64,000 nt of DNA from Henricia sp. BOLD:AAB3569 (GCA_037783545.1 JBBELK010000032.1:744001-808000), one strand, 5' to 3'. Shown: positions 10,521 to 23,439, counted from the first letter of the stretch. Numbers and translations are program-made. The notes: generated by a model from the letters alone, not told the origin.

Positions 10521-11877
10521 ACATCGCCGGCAACAATGATCAACCCAGTGTGGCCGGTGAAGACAACGCATGTGCCAAATAACGGTCAGATTTATGCGCC
10601 AAGCTCATATAATATTTTGCACACCCGCAAACAATCGGATTAAAATGCGCATTTGGAGCCCAACAAAATCGTACGTGCATGGAAGACCCAAAAGTTGACG
10701 GGGAACCAGCGGCCTAGCCAAGATGTTTTCACTGCCGGGGGCGGTGTCATGTTTGTTTTTAGTGCTATGGGGCCCAGAGACATGTTTGAAGTCAATTTTC
10801 TTTCTTTCCCTATTTTTTTCCTTGCCCTTTTTTAGGGCACTACATGATGTACCTGGATTTGTTCCCCCCAGGCACCCCAGCACCTCCAGCCCGCTCCGCC
10901 CCCACCCCCACCCCCAGCTACGCCTGAGAGGGGATTACCAATTTGTGCATTTGTGTGAACTTACAACTCTTAGACCGACTCTGTGGCCGGTTGACACTTT
11001 TGGGTTGACTAACTCACGAAATCCGTTTGACCAGGTGTCAGTAATTAGTCGATACTTTTGGACTAACTCGCGAAACCTGTCTGATTAGGTCGCATGCTTC
11101 GGATTCTATCAAGAAAAGAAAGGTGGGCCTATTTGGCCATGGAGCATGAGGAATGCATTCCAAACGCTGCTGCTGTTGGGTGCTACCGACTCGAACTGCC
11201 CATTTTGGGGTGGTCCTGTTAAAAGTCATTTAGCCATTTAGAAGTATGGCGGAACAAATGGAGAGGGCGCAATTTTACTTGGTCACTGAAATCAAACTTG
11301 ATGAGAAAACTGTTCATCTGGGATCCAGTGGTGTACAAAAACTGGAACTCATAAGCGACCCGCCACATGCGGTGCTCGTTATGGTCGTGCCCGTACTTGA
11401 ATGGACTTGACTTCCCCCACCCTCTTGATCCGATGCCTATCTGTTTTAGATCTTCAAGAAACCTACATACACCCAGAAGCAGCAAGGGACGTGTACAGTC
11501 GGAGGATAGGACTCTTCCATCGAGCGCTGCCAGTGCGCTTCGAGAAGAGAGAACTTGGGTAGATTAGCTAGAGGGACCAAGCGGTTAATCTCTGACTTGA
11601 TTGCGATGATATACCCGCACGACCGACTAACTGTGCTTTACGACTGGTATATAAACGCACAAAAATACCTGACACTGCCGTTCACGGTGTCCAGCGGCGG
11701 TACCCCCAATTATTTGATTTTCATAAAACTTGATAACTTTTCCAGATATAGACCACACCTAATATAAAAATTCCCCGTTCATATTTCGACAATGAAGTCA
11801 ATACACTTCAGTTCCGTTATTCTTTTCGTCCACTTGACTGTCTTCTGAAGGGTTTAAGATGATTGCATCAAAGTGAC
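10521..11877 (+). repeat. Array unit, 1357 bp
   Basis: Full unit; many single-base differences from neighbours, including TGTTTGTTTTTAGTG in place of TGTTTTTGTTAGTG. Confidence 0.9.
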
Positions 11878-13230
11878 ACATCGCTGGCAACAATGATCAA
11901 CCCATGAGAGGGTGGCCGGTGAAGACAACGCATGTGCCAAATAGCGGTCAGATTTATGCGCCAAGCTCATTATAATATTTTGCACACCCGCAAACAATCG
12001 GAATAAAAGGTGCATTTGGAGCCCAACAAAATCGTACGTGTATGGAAGACCCAAGAGTTGACGGGGAACCAGCGGCCTAGCCAAGATGTTTTCACTGCCG
12101 GGGGCGGTGTCATGTTTTTGTTAGTGCTATGGGGCCCAGGGACATGTTTTAAGTCAATTTTCTTTCTTTCCCTATTTTTCCCCTTGCCCTTTTTTAAGGC
12201 ACGACATGATGTATCTGGATTTGTTCCCCCCAGGCACCCCCAGCACCTCTAGCCCGCCCCGCCCCCACCCCCACCCCAGCTACGCTTGAGAGGGAATTAC
12301 TAATTTGTGCATTTGTGTGAACTTACAACTCTTAGACCGACTCTGTGGCTGTTTGACACTTTTGGGTGGACTAACTCACGAAATCCGTTTGACCAGGTAA
12401 CAGTAATTAGTCGACACTTTTGGACTAACTTGCGAAACCTGTCTGATTAGATCGCATGCTTCGGATTCCATCAAGAAAAGAAAGGTGGGCCTATTTGGCC
12501 ATGGAGCAGAGGAATACATTCCAAACGCTGCTGCTGTTGAGTGCTGCCGACTCGAACTGCCCATTTTGGGGTGGTCCTGTTAAAAGTCAATTAGCCATTT
12601 AGAAGTATGGCGGAACAAATGGAGAGAGCGCAATTTTACTTGGTCACTGAAATCAAAGTTGACGAGAAAACTGTTCATCTGGGATCCAGTGGTGTACAAA
12701 AACTGGAACTCATGAGCGACCCGCCACATGCGGTGCTCTGTTATGGTCGTGCCCGTACTTGAATGGACTTGACTTTCCCCACTCTCTTGATCCGATGCCT
12801 ATCTGTTTTAGATCTTCAAGAAACCTACATACACCCAGAAGCAGCAAGGGATGTGAACAGCCTGAGGATAGGACTCTTCCATCGAGCGCTGCGCTTCGGG
12901 AGAGAACTTGGGTAGATTAGCTAGCTAGATGGACCAAGCGGTACTCTGACTTGATTGCGATGATATACCCGCACGACCGACTAACCGTGCTATACGACCG
13001 GTATATAAACGCACGAAAATACCTGACACTGCCGTTCACGGTGTCCAGCGGCGGTCCACCCCAATTATTTTATTTTCATAAAACTTGATAACTTTTCCAG
13101 ATAGACCACACCTAATATCAAAATTCCCCGTTCATATTTCGACATTAAAGTCAATACACTTCAGTTCCGTTATTCTTTTCGTCCACTTGACTGTCTTCTG
13201 AAGGGTTTAAGGTGACTGCATCAAAGTGAC
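11878..13230 (+). repeat. Array unit, 1353 bp
   Basis: Full unit with CGACATTAAAG near its end, a variant shared with the unit ending at 43609. Confidence 0.9.
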
Positions 13231-14576
13231 ACATCGCCGGCAACAATGATCAACCCAGTGTGGCCGGTGAAGACAACGCACGTGCCAAATAGCGGTCAGA
13301 TTTATGCGCCAAGCTCATATAATATTTTGCACACCCGCAAACAATCTGAATAAAAGGCGCATTTGGAGCCCAAAAAAAATACGTACATGGAAGACCCAAG
13401 AGTTGACGGGGAACCAGCGGCCTAGCCAAGATGTTTTCACTGCCGGGGCGGTGTCGTGTTTTTGTTAGTGCTATGGGGCCCAGGGACATGTTTTAAGTCA
13501 ATTTACTTTTTTTACCTATTTTTTCCCTTGCCCTTTTTTAGGGCACTACATGATGTATCTGGATTTGTTCCCCCCAGGCACCCCCAGCCCCTCTAGCCCG
13601 CCCTGCCCCCACCCCCACCCAGCTACGCCTGAGAGGGGATTACCAATTTGTGCATTTGTGTGAACTTACAACTCTTAGACCGACTCTGTGGCTGGTTGAC
13701 ACTTTTGGGTCGATTAACTCACGAAATCCGTTTGACCAGGTATCAGTAATTAGTCGACACTTTTGGACTAACTCGCGAAACATGTCTGATTAGGTCGCAT
13801 GCTTCGGATTCCATCAAGAAAAGAAAGGTGGGCCTATTTGGCCATGGAGCAGAGGAATACATTCCAAAAGCTGCTGCTGTTGGGTGCTGCCGACTCGAAC
13901 TGCCATTTTGGGGTGGTCCTGTTAAAAGTCATTTAGCCATTTAGAAGTATGGCGGAACAAATGGAGAGGGCGCAATTTTACTTGGTCACTGAAATCAAAC
14001 TTGACAAGAAAACTGTTCATCTGGGAACCAGTGGTACGTACGGTGTACAAAAACTGGAACTCATGAGCGACCCGCCACATGCGTTGCTCTGTTATGGTCG
14101 TGCCCGTACTTGACTTTCCCCACCCTCTTGATCCGATGCCTATCTGTTTTAGATCTTCAAGAAACCTACATACACCCAGAAGCAGCAAGGGACGTGTACA
14201 GTCGGAGGATAGGACACTTCCATCGAGCGATGCCAGTGCGCTTCGGGAGAGAACTTGGGTAGATTAGCTAGAGGGACCAAGCGGTTAATCTCTGACTTGA
14301 TTGCGATGATATACCCGCACGACCGACTAACTGTGCTATACGACTGGTATATAAACGCACAAAAATACCTGACACTGCCGTTCACGGTGTCCAGCGGCGG
14401 TACACCCCAATTATTTGATTTTCATAAAACTTGATAACTTTTCCAGATAGACCACACCTAATATAAACATTCCACGTTCATATTTCGACAATAAAGTCAA
14501 TACACTTCAGTTCCGTTATTCTTTTCGTCCACTTGACTGTCTTCTGAAGGGTTTAAGGTGATTGCATCAAAGTGAC
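13231..14576 (+). repeat. Array unit, 1346 bp
   Basis: Full unit. Private variants GTGTCGTGTTTTTG, TTTACTTTTTTTACC and GCCCGCCCTGCC recur only in the unit at 40909-42261, 27 kb away. Confidence 0.9.
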
Positions 14577-15936
14577 ACATCGCCGGCAACAATGATCAAC
14601 CCAGTGTGGCCGGTGAAGACAACGCACGTGCCAAATAGCGGTCAGATTTATGCGCCAAGCTCATATCATATTTTGCACACCCGCAAACAATCGAAATAAA
14701 AGGCGCATTTGGAGCCCAAAAAAATCGTACGTGCATGGAAGACCCAAGAGTTGACGGGGAACCAGCGGCCTAGCCAAGATGTTTTTTTTACTGCCGGGGG
14801 CGGTGTCATGTTTTTGTTAGTGCTATGGGGCCCAGGGACATGTTTTAAGTCAATTTTCTTTCTTTCCCTATTTTTTCCCTTGCCCTTTTTTAGGGCACTA
14901 CACGATGTATCTGGATTTGTTCCCCACAGGCACCCCCAGCACCTCTAGCCCGCCCCGCCCCCACCCCCACCCCAGCTACGCCCGAGAGGGGATTACCAAT
15001 TTGTGCATATAGGTGAACTTACAACTCTTAGACCGACTCTGTGGCTGGTTGACACTTTTGGGTCGACTAACTCACGAAATCCGTTTGACCAGGTATCAGT
15101 AATTAGTCGACACTTTTGGACTAACTCGCGAAACCTGTCTGATTAGGTCGCATGCTTCGGATTCCATCAAGAAAAGAAAGGTGGGCCTATTTGGCCATGG
15201 AGCAGAGGAATACATTTCAAACGCTACTGCTGTTGGGTGCTGCCGACTCGAACTGCCCATTTTGGGGTGGTCCTGTTAAAAGTCAATTAGCCATTTAGAA
15301 GTATGGCGGAACAAATGGAGAGGGCGCAATTTTACTTGGTCACTGAAATCAAACTTGACAAGAAAACTGTTCATCTGGGAACCAGTGGTACGGTGTACAA
15401 AAACTGGAACTCATGAGCGACCCGCCACATGCGGTGCTCTGTTATGGTCGTGCCCGTACTTGAATGGACTTGACTTTCCCCACCCTCTTGATCCGATGCC
15501 TATCTGTTTTAGATCTTCAAGAAACCTACATACACCCAGAAGCAGCAACGGACGTGTACAGTCGGAGGATAGGACTCTTCCATCGAGCGCTGCCAGTGCG
15601 CTTCGGGAGAGAACTTGGGTAGATTAGCTAGAGGGACCAAGCGGTTAATCTCTGACTTGATTGCGATGATATACCCGCACGACCGACTAACTGTGCTAAA
15701 CGACTGGTATATAAACGCACAAAAATACCTGACACTGCCGTTCACGGTGTCCAGCGGCGGTACACCCCAATTATTTGATTTTCATAAAACTTGATAACTT
15801 TTCCAGATAGACCACACCTAATATCAAAATTCCCCGTTCATATTTCGACAATAAAGTCAATACACTTCAGTTCCGTTATTCTTTTCGTCCACTTGACTGT
15901 CTTCTGAAGGGTTTAGGGTGATTGCATCAAAGTGAC
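14577..15936 (+). repeat. Array unit, 1360 bp
   Basis: Full unit; has GATGTTTTTTTTACTGCC and TGCATATAGGTG, shared with units at 33747 and 36649 (the first variant also in the 5' part of the unit at 35103). Confidence 0.9.
15303..15416 (+). CDS. Short conserved frame of the array unit (37 codons), doubtful
   Basis: Typical form of the unit's frame: starts MAEQMERAQF and ends LGTSGTVYKNWNS before TGA. It repeats in units at 15937, 19931, 33747, 36649, 39554, 40909 and 42262. The GTSGTVYKNW string resembles a kinase glycine loop but nothing else of a kinase follows. Repeat homogeneity alone can explain its conservation. Confidence 0.15.
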   Translation: MAEQMERAQFYLVTEIKLDKKTVHLGTSGTVYKNWNS

Positions 15937-16796
15937 ACATCGCCGGCAACAATGATCAACCCAGTGTGGCCGGTGAAGACAACGCACGTGCCAAATAGCG
16001 GTCAGATTTATGCGCCAAGCTCATATAATATTTTGCACACCCGCAAACAATCTGAATAAAAGGCGCATTTGGAGCCCAAAAAAATATACGTACATGGAAG
16101 ACCCAAGAGTTGACGGGGAACCAGCGGCCTAGCCAAGATGTTTTCACTGCCGGGGCGGTGTCATGTTTTTGTTAGTGCTATGGGGCCCAGGGACATGTTT
16201 TAAGTCAATTTTCTTTCTTTCCCTATTTTTTCCCTTGCCCTTTTTTAGGGCACTACATGATGTATCTGGATTTGTTCCCCCCAGGCACCCCCAGCACCTC
16301 TAGCCCGCCCCGCCCCCACCCCCACCCCAGCTACGCCTGAGAGGGGATTACCAATTTGTGCATATAGGTGAACTTACAACTCTTAGACCGACTCTGTGGC
16401 TGGTTGACACTTTTGGGTCGACTAACTCACGAAATCCGTTTGACCAGGTATCAGTAATTAGTCGACACTTTTGGACTAACTCGCGAAACCTGTCTGATTA
16501 GGTCGCATGCTTCGGATTCCATCAAGAAAAGAAAGGTGGGCCTATTTGGCCATGAAGCAGAGGAATACATTCCAAACGCTGCTGCTGTTGGGTGCTGCCG
16601 ACTCGAACTGCCCATTTTGGGGTGGTCCTGTTAAAAGTCAATTAGCCATTTAGAAGTATGGCGGAACAAATGGAGAGGGCGCAATTTTACTTGGTCACTG
16701 AAATCAAACTTGACAAGAAAACTGTTCATCTGGGAACCAGTGGTACGGTGTACAAAAACTGGAACTCATGAGCGACCCGCCACATGCGGTGCTCTG
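15937..16796 (+). repeat. Array unit, truncated at 3' end
   Basis: Normal up to CATGCGGTGCTCTGT, where it breaks into unrelated sequence at 16797. Confidence 0.9.
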
Positions 16797-17564
16797 TAAA
16801 ATTATGCTTCTAGAAGAAGTGCTTTCTAATAACTATGATCCAGTACATTACTTAACTAAGGACATAATTGAAAGATTATTTGAGTTTTGGAGATGATTAT
16901 TAAGTCATATAAACTGCACGCTTTTTCTGGGACATCTATTACCAAAACCAGCAGTGAAGTTGACTAATGGAGGGCGGAATGGGCTATATTGCCGTTGATT
17001 TCATTTTAATGTGAAGCCTTCTGTTTTTTTTGTTTTTTTATCATGTTTTATTATTTTTATTCTCTCGGTCTGTCTCCCTTGTGGAATGAGAAAAAACACG
17101 AAATTGTAAATTATAAGTAAATTATTATGATTGACTCAAATTTCTTAAGCAGTATAATTTCGAATTGAAAAGCTATAAGACACATGTCTTTCCTTAAGCC
17201 CCGTACCTTTCAAAGCGCCCTCTTTTGGAAAGTGAAACCTAATCAATATTGTTTTTTAGTGCCTGGAGACTGAGCAGACGATCGGTGATAAAAGTTTTCG
17301 TGAATTTTAAAAATTTCTCAGAACCGTTTTGTTGTAGTATTTTGTACCTAGTCTATAAGGTAGAATTCTGTACCCTGAATTAACAGTTATTCAATTATTT
17401 ACTGAGAAACCCTTAATTTTTCTCATTTGAATGCAAATTGAAAGATGATATGACAAACAACTTTCAAGAAAAATTTGACGTCAGTGCGTGATTTTGTTGA
17501 GAAGATACGCCTAGGAAAGCAGCAGCGCGCGAAATTACGTGCGCGCGAATTTAGGTGCTTGCAG
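16797..17564. other. Non-array sequence interrupting the array
   Basis: About 770 bp without similarity to the unit. No gene recognised. It ends at TTTAGGTGCTTGCAG, which resembles a splice acceptor, just before the duplicated segment at 17565. Confidence 0.6.
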
Positions 17565-17848
17565 GATATTCCAGTGAATTTACTTGACTCAGTAGCAGAT
17601 AAAGACGCCTTGGCCGTTTTCAAGAGAAGTCACCGAAGGAGTGGTTCGGTAACTCATGGAGGAAGAAAACACATTTTAATAGACGGATGGTTTTCAGTTG
17701 GGCGCGCGCTTGTGAGAGGAGGTGGTCATAATAATGGGTGTTCGCTTCCACAGAAGTAGCCCTTGGCATCGCTGCTTGAAATTCCAAGAATACGTTCCCC
17801 CACAATTCACTGCGCGCAGTACATGGCGCAGTGCATGATGGGATACAA
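17565..17848. repeat. Duplicated segment, copy 2 (partner 6672-6976)
   Basis: Same order and orientation as at 6672-6976, again followed by the edge module and then array fragments. Upstream sequence differs: here CTTGCAG precedes it, whereas copy 1 has ATGTCTCGCC, so the match begins at a possible exon edge. Confidence 0.6.
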
Positions 17849-18467
17849 TTTTTTTTGCAAAACATGATTTACATGTTTCAATTATAATATGGCCTACAGA
17901 GACAGAATTTTAAATAAAATAAATAAGTAAAAAATGTAGTTATATTGCATTTTATTCGATTTTATATACCGGTACCCACTTCAAAGTGCATGCGCCCTCC
18001 TATAATTGTGTCCGCCATACTTCAAAAAGGCTAATAGTGTCAAGGGTCACTCTAATCAAACTTGACAAGAAAACTGTTCATCTGGGATAGGGATCCAGTG
18101 GTGTACAAAACCCCCACCCCAGGAATACATTCCCCAGGAATACATTTCAAACGCTGCTGCTGTTGGGTGCTGCCGACTCGAACTATCCATTTTGGGGTGG
18201 TCCTGATTAAAGTCAATTAGCCTTTTAGAAGTATGGCGGAACAAAAGGAGAGGGCGAAATTTTATTTGGGTATGAATTTTCTTTTAACAATTGTATATTT
18301 CTTTCCTATGTCCAAAAACATGTTTTGCAATTATAATACAGAGACAGAATTTTAAATAAAATAAATAAGACGGCCCGTGAACCATGCAGTTATATTGCAT
18401 TTTATTTGATTTTATACCCACTCCTATTGTGTCCGCCATACTTCAAAAAGGCTAACGGAGTCAAGGG
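17849..18467. repeat. Rearranged array-edge modules
   Basis: Contains two copies of the edge module (ATTTTAAATAAAATAAATAA then AGTTATATTGCATTTTAT), two inverted ATGGCGG blocks (17991-18034, 18421-18455) and between them a direct-orientation piece of the unit (about 18119-18269). The direct piece leaves the unit sequence exactly at TTTATTTGG|GTATGA, a possible splice donor at 18270. Confidence 0.65.
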
Positions 18468-19057
18468 TCACTGTAATCAAACTTGACAAGAAAACTCTTC
18501 ATCTGAGATAGTGATCCAGTGGTGTACAAAAAACTGGAACTCATGAGCAACCCGCCACATGCGGTACTCTGTTTATGGTCGTACCCGAACTTGAATGGAC
18601 TTGACTTTCCCCACCTCTTGATCCGATGCATATCCGTTTTAGATCTTCAAGAAACCTTTATACACCCAGAAGCAGCAAGGGACGTGTACAGTCGGAGGAT
18701 AGGACTCTTCCATCGAGCGCTGCGCTTCGGGACAGAACGTGGGTAGATTAGCTAGAGGGACCAAGCGGTACTCTGACTTGATTGCGATGATATACCCGCA
18801 CGACCGACTAACTGTGCTATACGACTGGTATATAAACGCACAAAAATACCTGACACTGCCGTTCACGGTGTCCAGCGGCGGTACACCCCAATTATTTTAT
18901 TTTCATAAAACTTGATAACTTTTCCAGATAGACCACACCTAATATCAAAATTCCCCGTTCATATTTCGACAATAAAGTCAATACACTTCAGTTCCGTTAT
19001 TCTTTTCGTCCACTTGACTGTCTTCTGAAGGGTTTAAGGTGATTGCATCAAAGTGAC
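18468..19057 (+). repeat. Array unit, 5'-truncated
   Basis: Enters the unit at GGTCACTGTAATCAAAC, as at 8580, and continues normally to the next unit. Confidence 0.85.
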
Positions 19058-19930
19058 ACATCGCCGGCAACAATGATCAACCCAGTGTGGCCGGTGAATA
19101 CAACGCATGTGCCAAATAGCGGTCAGATTTATGCGCCAAGCTCTTATAATATTTTGCACACCCGCAAACAATCGGAATAAAAGGCGTATTGGCCATGGAG
19201 CAGAGGAATACATTTCAAACGTTTCTGTTGTTGGGTGCTGCCGACTCGAACTGCCCATTTTGGGGTGGTCCTGTTAAAAGTCAATTAGCCATTTAGAAGT
19301 ATGGCGGAACAAATGGAGAGGGCGCAATTTTACTTGGTCACTGAAATCAAACTTGACAAGAAAACTGTTCATCTGGGATCCATGTGATGTACAAAAACTG
19401 GAACTCATGAGCGACCCGCCACATGCGGTGCTCTGTTATGGTCGTGCCCGTACTTGAATGGACTTGACTTTCCCCACCCTCTTGATCCGATGCCTATCTG
19501 TTTTAGATCTTCAAGAAACCTACATACACCCAGAAGCAGCAAGGGACGTGTACAGTCGGAGGATAGGACACTTCCATCGAGCGATGCCAGTGCGCTTCGG
19601 GAGAGAACTTGGGTAGATTAGCTAGAGGGACCAAGCGGTTAATCTCTGACTTGATTGCGATGATATACCCGCACGACCGACTAACTGTGCTAAACGACTG
19701 GTATATAAACGCACAAAAATACCTGACACTGCCGTTCACGGTGTCCAGCGGCGGTACACCCCAATTATTTGATTTTCATAAAACTTGATAACTTTTCCAG
19801 ATAGACCACACCTAATATCAAAATTCCCCGTTCATATTTCGACAATAAAGTCAATACACTTCAGTTCCGTTATTCTTTTCGTCCACTTGACTGTCTTCTG
19901 AAGGGTTTAAGGTGACTGCATCAAAGTGAC
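19058..19930 (+). repeat. Short array unit with ~480-bp deletion (873 bp)
   Basis: AATAAAAGGCG joins directly to TATTGGCCATGG, removing the pyrimidine tract and C-rich part. The unit at 43610-44482 has the identical junction, and also shares GGGATCCATGTGATGTAC. Confidence 0.9.
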
Positions 19931-21283
19931 ACATCGCCGGCAACAATGATCAACCCAGTGTGGCCGGTGAAGACAACGCACGTGCCAAATAGCGGTCAGA
20001 TTTATGCGCCAAGCTCATATAATATTTTGCACACCCGCAAACAATCTGAATAAAAGGCGCATTTGGAGCCCAAAAAAAATACGTACATGGAAGACCCAAG
20101 AGTTGACGGGGAACCAGCGGCCTAGCCAAGATGTTTTCACTGCCGGGGCGGTGTCATGTTTTTGTTAGTGCTATGGGGCCCAGGGACATGTTTTAAGTCA
20201 ATTTTCTTTCTTTCCCTATTTTTTCCCTTGCCCTTTTTTAGGGCACTACATGATGTATCTGGATTTGTTCCCCCCAGGCACCCCCAGCCCCTCTAGCCCG
20301 CCCCGCCCCCACCCCCACCCAGCTACGCCTGAGAGGGGATTACCAATTTGTGCATTTGTGTGAACTTACAACTCTTAGACCGACTCTGTGGCTGGTTAAC
20401 ACTTTTGGGTCGACTAACTCACGAAATCCGTTTGACCAGGTATCAGTAATTAGTCGACACTTTTGGACTAACTCGCGAAACATGTCTGATTAGGTCGCAT
20501 GCTTCGGATTCCATCAAGAAAAGAAAGGTGGGCCTATTTGGCCATGGAGCAGAGGAATACATTCCAAAAGCTGCTGCTGTTGGGTGCTGCCGACTCGAAC
20601 TGCCCATTTTGGGGTGGTCCTGTTAAAAGTCAATTAGCCATTTAGAAGTATGGCGGAACAAATGGAGAGGGCGCAATTTTACTTGGTCACTGAAATCAAA
20701 CTTGACAAGAAAACTGTTCATCTGGGAACCAGTGGTACGGTGTACAAAAACTGGAACTCATGAGCGACCCGCCACATGCGGTGCTCTGTTATGGTCGTGC
20801 CCGTACTTGAATAGACTTAACTTTCCCTACCCTCTTGATCCGATGCCTATCTGTTTTAGATCTTCAAGAAACCTACATACACCCAGAAGCAGCAAGGGAC
20901 GTGTACAGTCGGAGGATAGGACACTTCCATCGAGCGATGCCAGTGCGCTTCGGGAGAGAACTTGGGTAGATTAGCTAGAGGGACCAAGCGGTTAATCTCT
21001 GACTTGATTGCGATGATATACCCGCACGACCGACTAACTGTGCTATACGACTGGTATATAAACGCACAAAAATACCTGACACTGCCGTTCACGGTGTCCA
21101 GCGGCGGTACACCCCAATTATTTTATTTTCATAAAACTTGATAACTTTTCCAGATAGACCACACCTAATATAAACATTCCACGTTCATATTTCGACAATA
21201 AAGTCAATACACTTCAGTTCCGTTATTCTTTTCGTCCACTTGACTGTCTTCTGAAGGGTTTAAGGTGATTGCATCAAAGTGAC
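19931..21283 (+). repeat. Array unit, 1353 bp
   Basis: Full unit; CACCCCCAGCCCCTCTAGCC form, shared with 38207 and 39554. Confidence 0.9.
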
Positions 21284-21329
21284 ACATCGCCGGCAACAAT
21301 GATCAACCCAGTGTGGCCGGTGAATACAA
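21284..21329 (+). repeat. Array unit, first part, split by the 5.8-kb insertion
   Basis: Unit positions 1-46, ending GTGAATACAA. The remainder resumes at CGCATGTGCC (27130). Confidence 0.9.
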
Positions 21330-21459
21330 TTTAATTTTCTATTGTATGTCAGAGTTCCTATTTGCATAGGTATGCAGAGGTGTTGAGGTAGTTTAAGGAA
21401 GGCGGGAAGGTCACTTGACTGTTTTCGACTACACGCATCGGACAGCCCAATTTTTTCTT
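21330..21459 (+). repeat. Left terminal repeat of element A
   Basis: 130 bp, same sequence as 26612-26741 by eye, from TTTAATTTTCTATTG to CAGCCCAATTTTTTCTT. Confidence 0.9.
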
Positions 21460-22364
21460 CCGCGGAAATGTCTGAATGAAATGTTAAGTTCACTTGATAT
21501 CCCGAAAGAAGATTCGCTAGGGCTGTTCAACGTACAGCAACAGCAACTTTGATGGGGCTAGTTGATCCGGCAACTGGATAAAGCCATGGTCAACTACTGA
21601 ATTTTTGCCGTTTTCACGGAACAACACATCGGTACTACCCATGTACCGCGTAAGCTGCGTGGGACAAGAGAAGCGAGCGGAGAAGTGCTATAGGCTACAT
21701 GCACACTGAGTTAAGTACGCAGAACAAAGAAACAGATTAGATAAAAGAAATTTTGTGCTGATTCAATTACGGTAAAATGGAACTAAATATCCAGTATAAA
21801 ATTTGTTTTACGTCTTGGACGAATATGTTGAATTTCTTAATAAATCGGCAATACACATATTGCAGAGAAGAATTAAGCTGATACATGTATATATAATAGG
21901 GGATCTCAACATTCCAGATATTCAGCTTTTAAACATGGTTAATGGTGCACTACATGTTTTGGTCACAATTAGTTCGCGATTATGGCGACAAAGAAAGGGC
22001 CGAGATAAGCTGTAGTGGTAAGAATTTGGAAAATGACCATGAAAGTTATTCTTTAAAATAACTAATCAAACTTGCCGGTGGGTGCAGAGTTGATGGAGGA
22101 ACACTAATTGGCAGTGTGAAACATTTTCTTAGAAAACACTTAGAAAAGTTTCAATCAGTCTCATATGTTTTGTACACGAGGTTTTTCCGTTGATGTTTCA
22201 AAAAATCATGATACTGGTTACTATGCCACTAATTTTGAGCAGTTTTAGTCCTTTATCGTTTTCTATGTATAACGCAAAGACGAAGCCGGTTGTAGTGATA
22301 TTTGTTTGGCGTATGGCCCCTGGAGGGAATACATAAACGCTGAGAAATCAACTCCGGCTTTAAA

Positions 22365-22427
22365 CAAGATGGCGGCGCCCAGTAGTCCAGTTACGCACGC
22401 AGTTCTGCTAAAACGTTGAAGGTAAAC
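22365..22427 (+). pseudogene. Captured promoter-proximal exon: perfect YY1/TISU start plus splice donor
   Basis: CAAGATGGCGGC at 22365-22376 matches both the YY1 consensus and the TISU translation-initiator pattern SAASATGGCGGC. ATG at 22369 opens a 16-codon frame (MAAPSSPVTHAVLLKR) that stops at 22417, two bases before a donor-like AAG|GTAAAC at 22422. This looks like the first exon of a host gene, probably non-functional because the stop precedes the donor. Confidence 0.35.
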
Positions 22428-22916
22428 TATAAAGGTATGACAATGGTTTACTTGCATTTTCTGTCTCCATGAAAGCGACTCTTTAAAGATACGGTTGGCA
22501 TGATTGGATTTCAAGCACATTATAATTTATATTGAAACAAATATTATTGTTGCCCTCGATCAAGTTGTTGGGAAGCATAAATCCCAGTAAGGCATACTCA
22601 GATAGCACAGCCACAATTATTATCAAAGTGGGATTTTAATAGGCCTATAATACTTGACTCCAGGTTGTTTTCTGATTATGATTCGCATATTTCTAAATGG
22701 ATTTACCCCGAAAGAAATGTTAGGTTATTCAAATTTGCCCCAGTTCAGTTCTTTTGAGTATGAATTTGGCTGGTCGAGCCCATCATTGTCCAGATTTAAA
22801 ACATACAATGAATTCCATAGTAACAATTTAGCAATATACAATTAAGTACTTTGTTTGTATGTACAACGGCACTGACTGTCATCTTAATCCTATATACTAT
22901 TTTAATATTTCCACAG

Positions 22917-23099
22917 GTTTTCGTACCATCCATTCCAATGTGTAACATGGAGGATGAAGAGTCAAAACATGAGGTTTCACCAGGACTGGAATCATATGTT
23001 GAAGAGTTGCAGGAAACTAACACCAGCATAGAGAAGGGGTATCCCTTGCCATTGAAACATATCACTGGCCTTCGTGTAAAGGTGTTTTATCGATACTGA
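22917..23099 (+). CDS. Possible captured exon, unknown protein
   Basis: Preceded by a good acceptor (TTTTAATATTTCCACAG ending 22916). The frame reads on from VFVPSIPMCNMEDEESKHE with an acidic stretch (ESYVEELQET) to a stop at 23097. An internal donor-like CGT|GTAAAG lies near 23072. Charged, probably soluble; no domain recognised. Its upstream partner could be the exon at 22365. Confidence 0.3.
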   Translation, partial: VFVPSIPMCNMEDEESKHEVSPGLESYVEELQETNTSIEKGYPLPLKHITGLRVKVFYRY

Positions 23100-23439
23100 A
23101 ATGTTCTGACAATTGACAAACACCAACGCTTGACGTTATAGCTGCTAAATAGTTCATTGTGAGAAGGTAGAAGTAGTATGTTTAGTTAGAGAGGAAGATT
23201 CGCATGTTTCTGTATTCTATTGATATGTTGCCAATGAAATGTTAATCTTCCAATTCATTCTATTTCCAAACTTTCCTGTTCTAGACAAGGTATTTGTATT
23301 CACACATGATTCAGAGTTGTTTAATACTGCAGGAATTGATCTGCAGCACGGCAATGACGCCTTATCATACATGTACATGTAGTTCTTTATATACATGTAA
23401 TTAGCATATTTCCATTCCAGTATGGATCTATAGGGGTTG

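Noticed and set aside
15303-15416. Protein-kinase glycine loop (GTSGTVYKNW) in the unit's short frame
   Set aside because: No lysine, HRD or DFG region follows in any frame; a 10-residue resemblance is not enough.
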